From contig CM034548.1 in NCBI GenBank assembly GCA_020055645.1, positions 15,872,001 through 15,936,000 on the forward strand: a stretch of 64,000 nt of DNA, given 5' to 3'. The position numbers were made by a program, and so were the translations under genes. The number at the start of each line of letters is the position of its first letter. Position 1 is the stretch's first letter. Shown piece by piece: positions 50,301 through 62,600 of this stretch. The DNA comes from Tomocerus qinae. Lineage: Eukaryota; Arthropoda; Collembola; Entomobryomorpha; Tomoceridae. Under the pieces are notes generated by a model. The model was given only the letters and a program-made list of their open reading frames with translations. It did no database searches and was not told the origin of the DNA.

Positions 50301-51941
50301 GGTGATAGAAGATGTCGAGGAAGGGATATCGATGGTGGCTGATGGAAAGTTTGCACTGTATGAAAATATTCGCTACCTTAAGTTTATACTAAAGACAAGA
50401 AATCTAACTAAATTAGGATCCCCTTCTATGAGACTCATGAAACAGTGCATTGTACCCGTTCACATTGGAATTGCTTACCAGAAGAACTCACCCATCACAG
50501 CAACAATTAACAAGTAATCTATACTCGCGTTTAGAATCAATATAGTATATTTCCATTTACATTGATGTGAATTGCCTATTGCGTATGAAAATACTGAATG
50601 AGAAATGATATTCGTAGGCATATCAGACGATTTCAAGAATCTGGATTAATGAAGCGATGGTCACAGAGACTAATTTCCACTACTAAGGCACACTATAAGC
50701 ATCTAGCAGCAGAGGAAGAGGATGAGGGATTACCAACAACCGAGGAAGGGGATGAAACGGATGATTCATTTGGATCCAATGACAATCCTTCAAGTTCGAA
50801 GCAACAAAGAAAGCAAAGGATCTTGTCTATTACCGATCTTCAGGTAATACTTATTATTTATTTTATGGCTACAACCTTAAAATTACAAGGCTACAATATA
50901 GATTTACAAAGGAAAATTTTATGGAATTGTAAAACTGTAGTGCATAATGATTATGGACTGCTGGATGCAGTAAGAAACGGTAGGTCACCATCACAACAGA
51001 GTTATAATATGGCTATAATATAAGTTAATTTTGACTAAAGTTAAGTGGAATCCTGTCATTTCCCAATCCAAGCAGAGGAAAAGCTTTTAATTTACTGGAT
51101 TCAACTTAACGCTATTTTACGAGTGATGAGATTATCTGAATTTTGATGAGACGACGTGGAGTTCGGCCAAAAAGATTTTATAAACTTTAATATAGTTAGT
51201 AGAGAAACAATTATAGGTCTTCAAATTATATGAAGGATGAACCAAAATCCATTTTAAAGCTTATGGATGACGTTCATGATGCGATAGCTATGATAAATGA
51301 CACTTGGAGATATCATTAAATGTAATAGCTTATCTATGCATAATGTGGCATCCTAACTGGCTAAATCACAGAAGAACTGAAATAGCTTTCTATATAGTCA
51401 ACGATATGTCATTATTTTAAAAGTTTTCTTTATAGTGTAAGTGATTTACTTACTGTATAATATACATTAATGTAAAAATTAAAGTAAATGACATAATATC
51501 AGTATTACTAGTAAGAGGCATGAAGCTGAAATTTTATCACTCTAATTTATTACATAGCAATTTCAGGATAGAGATATTAGGTTAGTATTATTACATAGTT
51601 CTGGTTGAGGAACGATATTAAGTAACGTATGATATAATTTTTAGGGATCGATCTATTTAATTCTGTTTGGAGTGATTTTGTCCTTTGTGGCTTTTATAAC
51701 CGAACTATTGGTGACGCATTCGAAACAAACTGCTCTTAATGTCAACAAAGAATTGAAGAAAATCGTGGAAAAGTCAGTTAATGAGAAATCCAAAATTACA
51801 AATATCCCACAAGAAATCATTCCAGTCTTGGATCAGAAACAAAGAATGAGTGTAAATATTTTTTTCCGGAAAATGTTACGGAAATTACGCAGAAGAAAGC
51901 CGAAGAAAGAGAAAATAACTCTGTACCCTTATGTAGAATGA
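47354..51941 (+). CDS. ionotropic receptor (variant ionotropic glutamate receptor)
   Basis: This is a ligand-gated cation channel subunit of the protostome IR family, usually used in chemo-, thermo- or hygrosensation. Ten exons join in frame: 47354-47457, 47882-47959, 48106-48215, 48359-48485, 48580-48690, 48789-49008, 49378-50130, 50302-50513, 50618-50843 and 51645-51941, giving 745 residues. A signal peptide is clear (SIVILFMASLTLFFHTTKSA). Residues ~28-220 form a short amino-terminal region. The S1 lobe follows (IRVLVVEHPP..., ETDMAIGSFFI). M1 is WALVVSIVLIFAPAGLYLL, then a pore loop, then M3 with YRGAMVSFLTIP in place of the SYTANLAAF of true iGluRs, which is typical of IRs. The S2 lobe contains VIEDVEEGISMVADGKFALY. 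M4 is YLILFGVILSFVAFITELL. The cytoplasmic tail is basic. Residues ~620-640 carry an unusual acidic insert. The IR subtype cannot be assigned by eye. Confidence 0.93.
47681..47760 (+). repeat. 10 bp-periodic repeat in receptor intron 1
   Basis: Eight successive decamers resembling TCCAATTCAG (for example AGTCCAATCT, ATCCAATTCA, GTCCAATTCG, GTTCAATTCA) lie in strict 10 bp register in the first intron of the ionotropic receptor gene. Confidence 0.8.
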
Positions 51942-54459
51942 TTACCGTTTTCCCTGCTGGTGTTTTATTTTTTCTCTATTCTATGGTTATAAATAGCTCC
52001 ACTGAAATATTATAGCAGTATGATTTACAGGCATAAAAATTTTAAGTTAACTTCACAAACTTTCCGAAAAATTTTAAAATTTATTATTCCTATTTTACTT
52101 AATTAAGTTATCTAATTTCTGAACTCTAATAATTTTATATTGGCTTGCTAACAATTAAAGTATGCTAAATAATTATTTTGACTAACGTTGGATTTATTGA
52201 TTGAGTTTATTTCAGGGACATTTTATTCACAGGTACAATAACATTGCAATTAGTAAACGAAATTCAACAACACACACATATATAACAAATAATAATTGAG
52301 AAATCGTGGGAACACAATGCTTCAACCTTTTTAAATATGTATTACTACTGAGATTTTATAACACTTACTTACACATTAAAATATTTATTTACACGCAGAA
52401 TACTTTAAACTTTTTTCTGAGTAAAACATTGAATTACTACCACATATATTTATTAATGTACATATACACTTATACACATCATAGATATAGGATTTCTAAA
52501 CTAATACATACACTTAGTATTATAATTATAATTATTAATTACTACTACTCCTGTAGGACATGCTAAATGAGTTTTAACTTGAATGTTGACATATTCTTAA
52601 AGTGTAAGTATATTTAAGTATATTTGTCAGTAGAAGACAGACCGGTTCGTGAGAGTGAATTGGGAGGTGTGGGAATAGTGGGATTCTGGAGAACAGTCTC
52701 AGCATGTTTTAAAATTTTGCATGTCTCCCTCGTTAACGTTTGGAAAAACCTGCATTTTCTACCGTCTACGTAAAGAATTAAAAAGAAAACCGTGTCAAAC
52801 ATTTTTATGAGAAAAATACAAAAATACAGAAATCAATTTGTTCTGTGTAACGAAAATTGTTTCCAACTGGCGTTTGCTACAGTAATCTCCGCAAGCATAG
52901 AAAGAAATATTTTCGTTCCAACTTATACCGAAAAAGTAATCAATCAATTGGTAACCTATTTTAGAAATAAAATTGAAAAACAAATGGCTCATGAATACTA
53001 CGTATTCAAAAATTTCACTTTGATAGATCCGTTTTTGCTGCACATTGTTGTATTGATTCGAAGATTACGTAGGTCAACTTATTTAACTTACAATATTTAG
53101 TTAAGTCAACTTACAATATTTATTAACAAGCATTATATAATAAATCTATTAATTACTTATTCATATTTTTAGGTTGAGATACGGACACAGATGCAATTAC
53201 AGTATTTAAATCAGATAATACGTAATATTTTCTGGTGAATATGCCCGTGCATATTCTAATTCATTTCCTATAACATTATAATGCACAAGTCATAAATCCA
53301 AGTAGTAGATTTATTAACTTTTTTTCATTTTAAATCGTCTGAACCGTTTACCATGCTATGAGTAGACATACCTACGTACTAATATAAAATTGCATTCCAT
53401 TTACAATACTCAATATACTCAGATCTTCTGAAAAATGTAAACATCTTTTCTATCATGGCCTCTTCTCAATATTCTTTAAAATTAAGTTTCTACCCTGATA
53501 ATTACATATCTATCCCCAAGAAGTATTTAAAATAATATTTGTAAGTAACTGAACACCATAAAGACATAACCATTACAGCTCTTAGCTGGTTATATGGCAA
53601 AATATACCACAAACTACATAGCTACATACCAACTTTTTTGTGTATACCTATGTAAGTAGATGCTCGCTACTTTCTTATTACTTAGACAAGCTAATTTAAA
53701 ATAAAAGATAAATATCACAATGAAAAATATTTACATTATATAATTATGGAACACTATTGATAAGCATCACTACTGCAATTGTCAACATAGTATCTCGAAA
53801 TGAGTTTGTAAAATAGTCTTTAATTAACAGTAGTTTTCAAAATGCCGACATAAATTAACATACTGAATACTGGAATAATTTCATCATATGTAGTTCACTA
53901 TATTATGGTAGAAATTAATCCACAAGGAAGCTGAACACCTGTACAGGAGATATAATTAGCTTAGGTACATTTTTGAATACAAGACGAAACAACAATTATT
54001 TATTTGACATTTTTATAAGTTGTAACACACATGCATAGAAATAGTCAATAATAGGAGCATCAATTCTTCTGAGATCCGTAGAATTATAATATATTATTAT
54101 CATGACAAATTCCATCCTGGAAAGGATGATTATCCTATTTAAACATCATAAATTAAATTGTACTACACAGAAAAGTTTTTCCTGTACAACTACTTTCTAA
54201 TATATTTATAAGTGATACTATTTATAGCGTTTAATAATGATAGCTACTATAGAACTAGCAATAATAAGCTACATAGTATATATTTATTGCACAACAAGAA
54301 ATGCAATAGTAGCGACTGAAAGTAATGACTTTGCAATGTACAGTATAGCAGTCTTAGAATAAAAATGGTACGCAGAAGAAAAGAGTAAATATTCTTTCAG
54401 CTATAATGAACAGCCCTAATGATTTATAATAAAATACTACTCAATGTCAATTTCTACTT
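51942..54459. other. convergent intergenic region, 2.5 kb
   Basis: This lies between the ionotropic receptor stop (plus) and the adenosine-like receptor stop (minus). It should contain both 3' UTRs. A plus-strand frame from 52808 to 53100 has a protein-like look but no recognisable homology or context and is not called. Confidence 0.45.
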
Positions 54460-55964
54460 TTAAGTCTGGGGTACTTTCAATTCGACAAGGATTTTAATTG
54501 GGTCGGTTTTAGAATTGTGTTCTGGTGATTGCGGTGGCTGGACATGAGTCTCCAGTATAGCTTGACATTTGTTAACATTATTAGGATTTTTACAATTTCC
54601 TCCTTCGGCTGCCGGGTTGTGGACAGGGGAAGTGGAAGGAGCGGTCATGGGTCTTGTTGTAGGAGCCTCTGCAGGAGTTATAATCACAGAGGACTCAGAG
54701 ACTGCAGAACTGGAGCAGTCGATTATGCTATGTATTTCTTGAGGAGATTTGTCAAGATAATTCTCGCCCGAGTCCAACATATTGTTGTCTCTAACGGAGG
54801 AGAGAGTCGTGAGAGATTTTTCAGCAGCTGCCACCGTAGCAAAGAGATTGTCTTTGGGAACCATAGGTAGCAATATACATTCTCTAGGGGAGATGTCCTT
54901 CCGACTTTCTTCCGGGCCAGGGACCTTCCGGAATTTTATAGAGAACTTCCCCGTCTGAGTGGAAAGAGACGCATTGGCCAAAGAGGGCATCGTCTGACTC
55001 CGACTCACTCCACCAGAAAATGGATCCTTTTGGGATTGAGTATTAACGTGACCACATAGCAAGAATCCGAATAGGGCACATAGAGAATTCTTCATGGCCA
55101 CACGAAATTCTTTCAGATGGTACGCATACAGAAAAGGATTCAAAGAACTATTTACATGAGACAAAATTATTGTAAAGTTCAAAATGGGCATTGGAACTTC
55201 GCATGTTGGACAAAATGCCTGCAAAAAAATTTTAAAAAAACTTTTAGCTTCATTAATTTAATCATCACTTTCAAAGTATGTGAGTAGTAGGTGAATTTAA
55301 ATACACGTAAAAAGGTTGGCAACCTGAATGCAATTGATAGTGTAGAGAGGCATCCAACAAATCATGAAAAAGAGGACGATAATTCCCAATTTCTTTGCAG
55401 CTTTGGCTTCTCTCCGTTTCTCCGACACCATTATCCTCATCATTTGTGTAGATCCTCGATTTTCAGAATTCAACGATCCAGATCTAGATTGCTCTGACGG
55501 TCTGCGTCCTTGTGGAGCTAAAGTTCCTCTTTGGCGAATCTGTGATGATCAGATAGATACGATTACCAAAAATGGAAGCTAAACAAGTATATAGAAATAT
55601 ATCTACATAATTGAGAGTTATAAAAACGTTTCTTGTGCCTAATAATTCCCCCTGGGAATAGAATTTGGCTAGGAAGACACCGGAGAGGAAGTAGACATCT
55701 GAGAAACGTGTTAGAATTAAGCTTAAGCAATAAATTATGTGGTGACCTTAATTAAGACCACATGGTAGATGTATCCGTAGAAACCAGCCATGAGTAGTGC
55801 AGGAAATACAATTGTGGCGAAGTAGAGGAAAACTAGATAGTCGTAGTCCATCACTTTTGTGAAATAGCAATGCTCTTTTTCTTTCCATCCTTTGTCATCG
55901 TACCATCCGAAAAGTGGCAGGAATCCTATTATCGCTCCAACAAACCAGCAGCATAAAATGATCC
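54460..55964 (-). CDS. AdoR: adenosine-like G-protein coupled receptor, 3' portion
   Basis: This class A GPCR is most like adenosine receptors. Three exons are visible: 55964-55747, 55539-55324 and 55218-54460. They encode TM4 to the C-terminus (about 397 residues). TM4 is GIILCCWFVGAIIGFLPLFGW, then an extracellular loop with a Cys (EHCYFTKV), TM5 LVFLYFATIVFPALLMAGFY, a third loop ending EKREAKAAKKLG, TM6 IIVLFFMICWMPLYTINC and TM7 FTIILSHVNSSLNPFLYAY with the NPxxY motif. HVNSSLNPFLYAYHLKEFR is characteristic of the adenosine family. The exon start just before TM4 matches the known intron position of vertebrate adenosine receptors. The C-terminal tail is long (over 200 residues) and Ser/Pro/Thr-rich, as in insect AdoR. 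Exons for TM1-TM3 were not found in the following 8 kb, so the gene is partial here. Confidence 0.88.
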
Positions 55965-57284
55965 CTGCAATTTCATTAATCATTGTCAATTGGTGCATTA
56001 TAATTTTTCTAAGATCACCCAAGGATTCTCATCTGTCAACCCTGAGTCTCTCTATTAATTAATAGACATGCCAAATGCTTTTGTTCTTTATGTACACATT
56101 TTTACATCTTTAACCTTTATTTATTGTTTGAGCAACATAATAGCTTCCATATCAAAATTAAATGTGGTCAAGAATGAGTTTTATATATTTTGATCTGCAA
56201 GATGGGTATATCTGGCAGATTATTAATAAATCCAAATAGCATCTGGTCTAGTTACTGATTCTATACAATACATTCATTAGGTATAGATGTCTGGGAGTCA
56301 GGAATTCTTACATTCCTCGGCCAAGTCAATTTCATTTTGTCCAGTGATACATTACTGACGCAAACAATTCTGGATACGTGTTGCGGTACATATTTTATGT
56401 ATCTGAACATCGCATTCTACACTTGCTTACAACTCGTGAGGAGACAACTTGCGTGGACTGGTTTGGCATTCTGCCTGTCTGCTTTGTTCGTGGCATAATA
56501 AGTTTACCAAGGCGTTTCTCGCTATTATCCCTTTAAGTATAAACAGGCGATGCCTAATTTTTTGTCGCCGATGTCTACTACTCTAAAAATTTATTGTGAA
56601 AACGAAGAAACTCCTTTTCTAATAATTTTACATGTCGTTCTTATTGTCATATTTATAGCGTTTTCTATTTGTTGTCCACTAATAGCTGCTTATTGGACAT
56701 TTGGCTATTAACTCGGCCTTTTAGCTTTCATAAAGTTTTCCATGAAATTATCATTAGGGGCAAGTCTACAAACAAGGACAAAAGTTATTGCCACGTGAAG
56801 TCTTATTCTGACCAAATTCGGAACACTTTTTCATTAACAGTGCAGTAACTATTTCTACTTATTGCGAAATTATTATAACCATTCTTCATGCAATTTGTTT
56901 ATATCCTCATTTAAGTAGTATTTCATATTGTAAGCTGCATGCAACTTTTTGTATACACATAAGTATAATTTTTTATCGTCGTTTCTGCACAAAGTTATTA
57001 TCAACATACCAGAAAGTAAAATAATACTTGGTAACTAGAGAAATCAGTATTTGCATTGGATTTCCTAATTGCTAGTATTTTCCTTAGTTCAACATTTGCA
57101 TTTTTCAGAATCAGAATAATGCCCTTCGATTCTTATGCATTTGGCTAATTGGGACTTTCCTGGATTCGTTATGAGGGATAATGGGTATGCCAATTTTATT
57201 ATAAAACCTTAATTAAACCCTGTCGGTCGTCTTTCATTTAGTACAAATGAAAGTGTCTAGATCGAAGCTGTCAAGCACGTAGTC

Positions 57285-57440
57285 AGTAGGGGGCAGGGGG
57301 GCCGCCCCCTAAATCTGAATAAAGGAGAAGTTTTATCCTGAAAAATGCAAATTTTTGAGCGTTCGTGCAAATATGTTATATTTTTGTCATTATTTTTGGT
57401 TGTGCCCCATTGACCAAATTTCTGGAAACGTGCATGGAAG
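57285..57440. mobile_element. possible DNA-transposon remnant with G/C-rich palindromic end
   Basis: A G/C block in otherwise AT-rich DNA contains a 7 bp inverted repeat, AGGGGGC at 57288-57294 and GCCCCCT at 57304-57310. Context of the type GTAG...GGGGGCAGGGGGGCCGCCCCC is common at or near the ends of invertebrate DNA transposon copies (hAT-like families in particular). No transposase or matching far end was found, so this is a tentative call and the downstream limit is arbitrary. Confidence 0.3.
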
Positions 57441-59233
57441 ATGTTAATTATATTTTATTCCGAGTCTAGTCGAATTTGAGTGTAAAATCTAAATACATGG
57501 CTTTTGCTTTAGGTTTGGTATTTGTGTGGAAATAAAAATGAAACATAGTACAGTTTTTCACTTGTACTATTGAGACACGCAAAATACATTCTGGCTACGA
57601 ACTCCGCCTACACCTCACATGACTATGGCTTCTCATTTCCAACAATAGTTAGTCCATCTATGTCCACACACAATTTTATAGTATCTGGTTCACCTACTAC
57701 ATAATAACATTGCATTCATTTGGAAAAAAACAATGATTGGTAGTCACATTGCGGGAGTTCCGGAGGATGAGTCGGAAGTGGTCACACCCAATTTATCTAT
57801 ATCTACAAGAAATATCCAATGCAATTGAATTTGAATTCGGGAATCATGCAAAAACTATTCAGACATTATCCGCTTTCATTGAATGCAAAATAATAATCCT
57901 AATTAGGGTATAATACTACTCTGAATTCATGCAAACAATAGTAACCCAATTCCTACTTTTGTTTGGAGCAACCTATTTAGGTATGTATAAGAATGCATCT
58001 GTCAGGAAGCCATGTATGGGCAATATGTATCACCCACTGATATGGACAGACTTTTAAATTGAACAAAATGTAAAAACTGGGGTATAGGAAAGAAAGTTAT
58101 TGTAAATGATCAATCTACATAATTTATGATAAACAATAATATAGAGTTTGACCATGTACGAAGCTAAAGAAACTTTTGGTCGTAAGTGAAAATAAAATTT
58201 TTAGGTAAATATTTAATAGTATTTGCATGACGCAATTTGTCCTTACAAGTATGTAAAAGATGCTTTTAAAAGATAGACAAGTTGTAAGGTATGTAAGTAC
58301 TGCGCATTAAATTACTGCAAATATTGTACTTAGTCCATTTTGAATTTAGTAGAGAATGGAGTAACGAAATGTATGAAAAAGGACACCAAGTGAGGAGATC
58401 TGTGAGAAAGCGTCATGAGATCTCGGAGTAGCCTTAAATCATCGTAAATGAAATTGTGAGGACAAATGGAGCAACTGATCCTTATGCTCGTTTAACAACC
58501 CTATGATCTTAGTTTGACTGTGCTCGTTAATATTTAATGAAGTAGCTGGTCCCCAAGGATGAAAACAAATTCTGTAGACAAGCAACCTGTGTACAATATA
58601 AAGTCGTATCGCACAATCAGTGTCAAGAGAGCTGAGCCATTCCACAGAAGGCTCTCATTTACAGGCAGACAACACTTGGCATTGATTTTATACGAAAGTA
58701 AACTTTATCATCCGATGCTGGACTTTCAAATGCAGGTTATTCATATACCTCTGGAGTTAGGAAGAAAGGGGAGGGAGATGATATTTGAAGCTACAACCAG
58801 AGCAGTCTGTGCCATAAAGAATTTTATTAGCATGATAACATGTCATCTTATCTGCAGATTCCTCCTGTCGCTATAGATAAGTGATTCACAGTCTAATGTA
58901 ATTCAAAGCAATGCACGACTCTCCTTCCATTCTCCACTTATCCAAACTTTCTCCAACCAAGCCGCATTCAAACAAGTCGCATGAAATTCAAGAGATGAAA
59001 CTTCCGTCTCCTGCCTTGTCACTCTCTCCACTTTAGTTTTCCATACCATCAGTATTATATGAATATTTTGATTATGGCTACAGACATACGTAGCAGATTG
59101 AATTACGACCAAGTCTTATTTCTCCAACTCATAAAACACACTCTAATATCATCGTAAAACAAAAGTAGCAATGCAGAAGCTACATTCCTTTTGTAAATAT
59201 CACATCAAAATTTACAATTCAAATATCTAATAA

Positions 59234-59654
59234 CTCAAATACTCAAAATTTATTGCGTTTGATTAAATAAAACAGAATTTCAAGTACAAACATCTTAATT
59301 AAAATACATTAAAATTTCATTTAATTGCCAACCTCCAATTAACCAATTATCTTTGAAAGTTATTACCTTCTCAGCGATAAATAAGGAATTTATTCTATTT
59401 AAGTTCAGAGTAAAACCCCAAATATTGGCAAATATTTGCATCTCAAATACTCAAAGTTTATTACATTTGATTAAATAAAGCAGAATTTTAACTACAAACA
59501 TCATAATTAAAACCCATTAAAATTTAATTTGTTTGCTAAACTCCAATTAACCAATTCTCCTTGAAAGTCTACCTTCTCTGACTAATTAGTAATTCCTTCC
59601 ATTTAAATTCATAGAAAAACCCCTTAAGAATATAATATTGGCAAATATTTGCAT
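59234..59654 (+). repeat. tandem duplication, ~210 bp unit, two copies
   Basis: Copy one (59234-59441) and copy two (59442-59654) both start CTCAAATACTCAAA and end AATATTGGCAAATATTTGCAT, with shared internal blocks such as TTTGATTAAATAAA and CTCCAATTAACCAATT. They are diverged by substitutions and small indels, so the duplication is not recent. A short third partial start follows. Confidence 0.88.
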
Positions 59655-62600
59655 TTGAGAGACTCTTTAAACTTTATTTATATTAATTGAGCTATTTGCA
59701 ATTAAAACATTCTCTTCCAAATAAACAGAGTCAAGAGAAGAGTAGATATTAAATTGCAAAAGTAGGTGGATGTACAGAATGTAGTCCAGAATTATAGAGT
59801 CAGACAGCGTAAATAAACTAATCACCAAATTCTGTACACTCGAATACCCAGTGATTAAAAACAGATACGTGGCTACTGCAATGGTACAATAAATTGGATC
59901 ATATTAAATCTAGCTCCATCATTTGATTTCCTATCTAATAGTAAATACGCGAGAAGTTGTAGAGATAGAGGCAAGAACAAGCAATATTATACTTTGTCGG
60001 ATTGCCAAATTCTCAAGTGATCCACCCACTGGAATTCCGTCGCAAAAGACAAGGTAAGTAAACTACATCCAAAGTCAAACAAAATTGTTCGCTAATCTTA
60101 TTATGGGCAATGCTTATGACATCAAGATAACAAAGTACCTACAGAGAATGAAGATTTCCTATATTCACTCTATCAAGTTGTTATTCTGCATCAAACAGTA
60201 ATTTGTCGTTGTGCCTATAACAGTAAGCATTAAATAATCTCTTCTTAGTTTCAATTTGGAGTTTTACGTAATAGGTTAAAAACTAATGTAAACAAATAAA
60301 TGTTTTTTTCTAAAGCTAATTATCTTTTCCTTAAACGTGTATTATTTGACATTGATATTGAACTTCATGTGACCATATTCTCCTTTTTTACTCATACTTA
60401 TTTTTACGGTTATTTTTCATGCAATTTCAGTAAATGCCTCCATAAATTCACCTAACATGACATTAGGATAGTTTGGTAAATTAAGAAATGCTTTTAATTC
60501 ATACCTGCAACATTTTACTAAAAGGTCTAAGTAATTATCTTAGATGAGGTTGGTTACTCTTATTATCCATACGGAGAAGTAATTAAAAATTAAAAGATCC
60601 AGGATGTCTTTTTTGCTAATTATTTTTTCGTAGACTGTTTTAAATTTACATCTATACTACTCACAGGCTTATAATATTTCGGTAAGCACTAGCAGTAAGT
60701 CGCATTGATCGTCAAAAAGACATTAATTTAGCTTTATTAATGTATGACTATATTTGTAAGGCATTCTGAAAGTGAACCAGTCTCACTCGTACGGCGGCAC
60801 TACATCTATACGACACCAACGCAATAACAACGCCTACAAAGAAGAAAACAAAACAGAAAAATAACAGCAAGAGACATGGCATTATTGATTAGCAAACTGT
60901 CTGACTTTCAATTAATTACTGCATGACCTTCCTCTAATGAAATCCTATTCACTCTACAGAAAACTCAAGAAACCAAAAAATTCTATTAATTGGAAACCAT
61001 AAAGCGGCTTTCAGACTTTTCGATTTTCTTAAGCTTAATCAAAAGCCTACTTTCAAGCTTCTTCTCTTAATTGTTTGCTGTAAATACGCTCTAAGTAAAT
61101 ACTATCATACTTATAACTACAAATATTTCTTAACAGTCTTGGCAAAGGAACTTAAGGAGGAGTATAACCTATGGAGGAATTTACTTTGCTTGGCATTTTT
61201 GTGAAGGGCACTAGTACGATTAGAAATTGTAGTTTTAAAAAAAGTTTAGGTCATTTGCTTGTATAAAGACTGCATTTTAATTGCTATTTCAACGTTTTGC
61301 TTTAAAAAATTATTTATAAGAGTTAAGGATAGTGTTTAGTAATTAATCTCTGAATTTTCCTGATCTTGAGAATCGGGTAATATTCTCATTTTACGATTTT
61401 TAGCAGTTAAAAAGGTTACAATTTCTAAGTTCTATGCTATTAGGCCCTAAGTATGGTTTTGAATTTCGAAAGGGTGTAATCTAGGATAGATAAGCATACA
61501 TGCGAAATAATTTTATATATAGAGTAACTACACAGCAACTATAACTGCAGCAAGTTGTATATTAGGGAAGGGAAGTAAGGACAGGAAGTTGTTATTGGCG
61601 ATGCCCAGTGGAATAGTGAGCGAATGCATTATGAAGTTTATTACAGCTAAATACAAATAACATGATTATTGCTGAAATGATAACTAATGAAGAGACGGCG
61701 TGGATGAAACAGGCGGAAGATAATGAAATGAAATGTGGGCCTAATTTTGCAGTTTTGGGTTTGTGAGCTCATTGCCTTTTATTAGCTAACCTCTTCGGTT
61801 TCAGTTTAGTTATGGCGTCTATCGATTATTTTGGGCAGAGTTTCTATATTTGTATAAATATATATTTTGTATGCGTGTTTGAAAATGCAGAAAGAAACTG
61901 GCAGTTTAATTTCCGCCTAATTAATTGATTTGATAATGTCAATGACCTGAATGAAGAATATCAGAAGTGGAGACATGAGTGACCCAGCCCTGGACTTGAT
62001 CAACGCGATGATTTGGATTAACTAGCTGTTGCTCCCGACTCTCTTTCACTACAAATAATGCTATCTAAATGGTGAAAACAGCAGACATTGTTCCGTGCAC
62101 GGACGCCACGCCACGCCGCACGTCATACCCGTATTCACTTTATTTCACTTGCTCTATTTTCGTATTGAGGATCAACGTCAGCTCTATCAAAACCTACAAT
62201 GATATATACTAACGTTTTGTATATATGAATGATTAACAATAATTCTTTTGTCTATGCATATAAACTCTCACGCAAATGCAACACAATAAATACACACATA
62301 AAAGCTCAAAGTAGCTTTCACTCTGTGTGAAGTTATTTTCGCTGACGCAATTGGTCACGCATCAAGTATCACAGACCAAATCAAAGACGATTAGAACTAT
62401 TTCCTAGAAAATATACAGAGGAATTACTCCAAATCCCCATGAATTACGTATTATTTCCAACTACTACTAAATTACAAGAAACGTGAACTATATATTTCCC
62501 TCTACGATTTCTTAGCCCAATGTCTACATAGTGGTTACTGCATAATTAAAAGTACTGATTGTGACCCAATATTTACCTAATAAGCATACAGTCACTGGAT

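Noticed and set aside
52808-53100. Plus-strand ORF of about 97 codons with protein-like composition
   Set aside because: No recognisable family, poor context, and it sits in the likely 3' region between two convergent genes. Transcript data would be needed.
58559-58876. 105-codon plus-strand ORF considered as a gene
   Set aside because: No family resemblance, no neighbouring exons, and length within chance expectation for this much AT-rich sequence.
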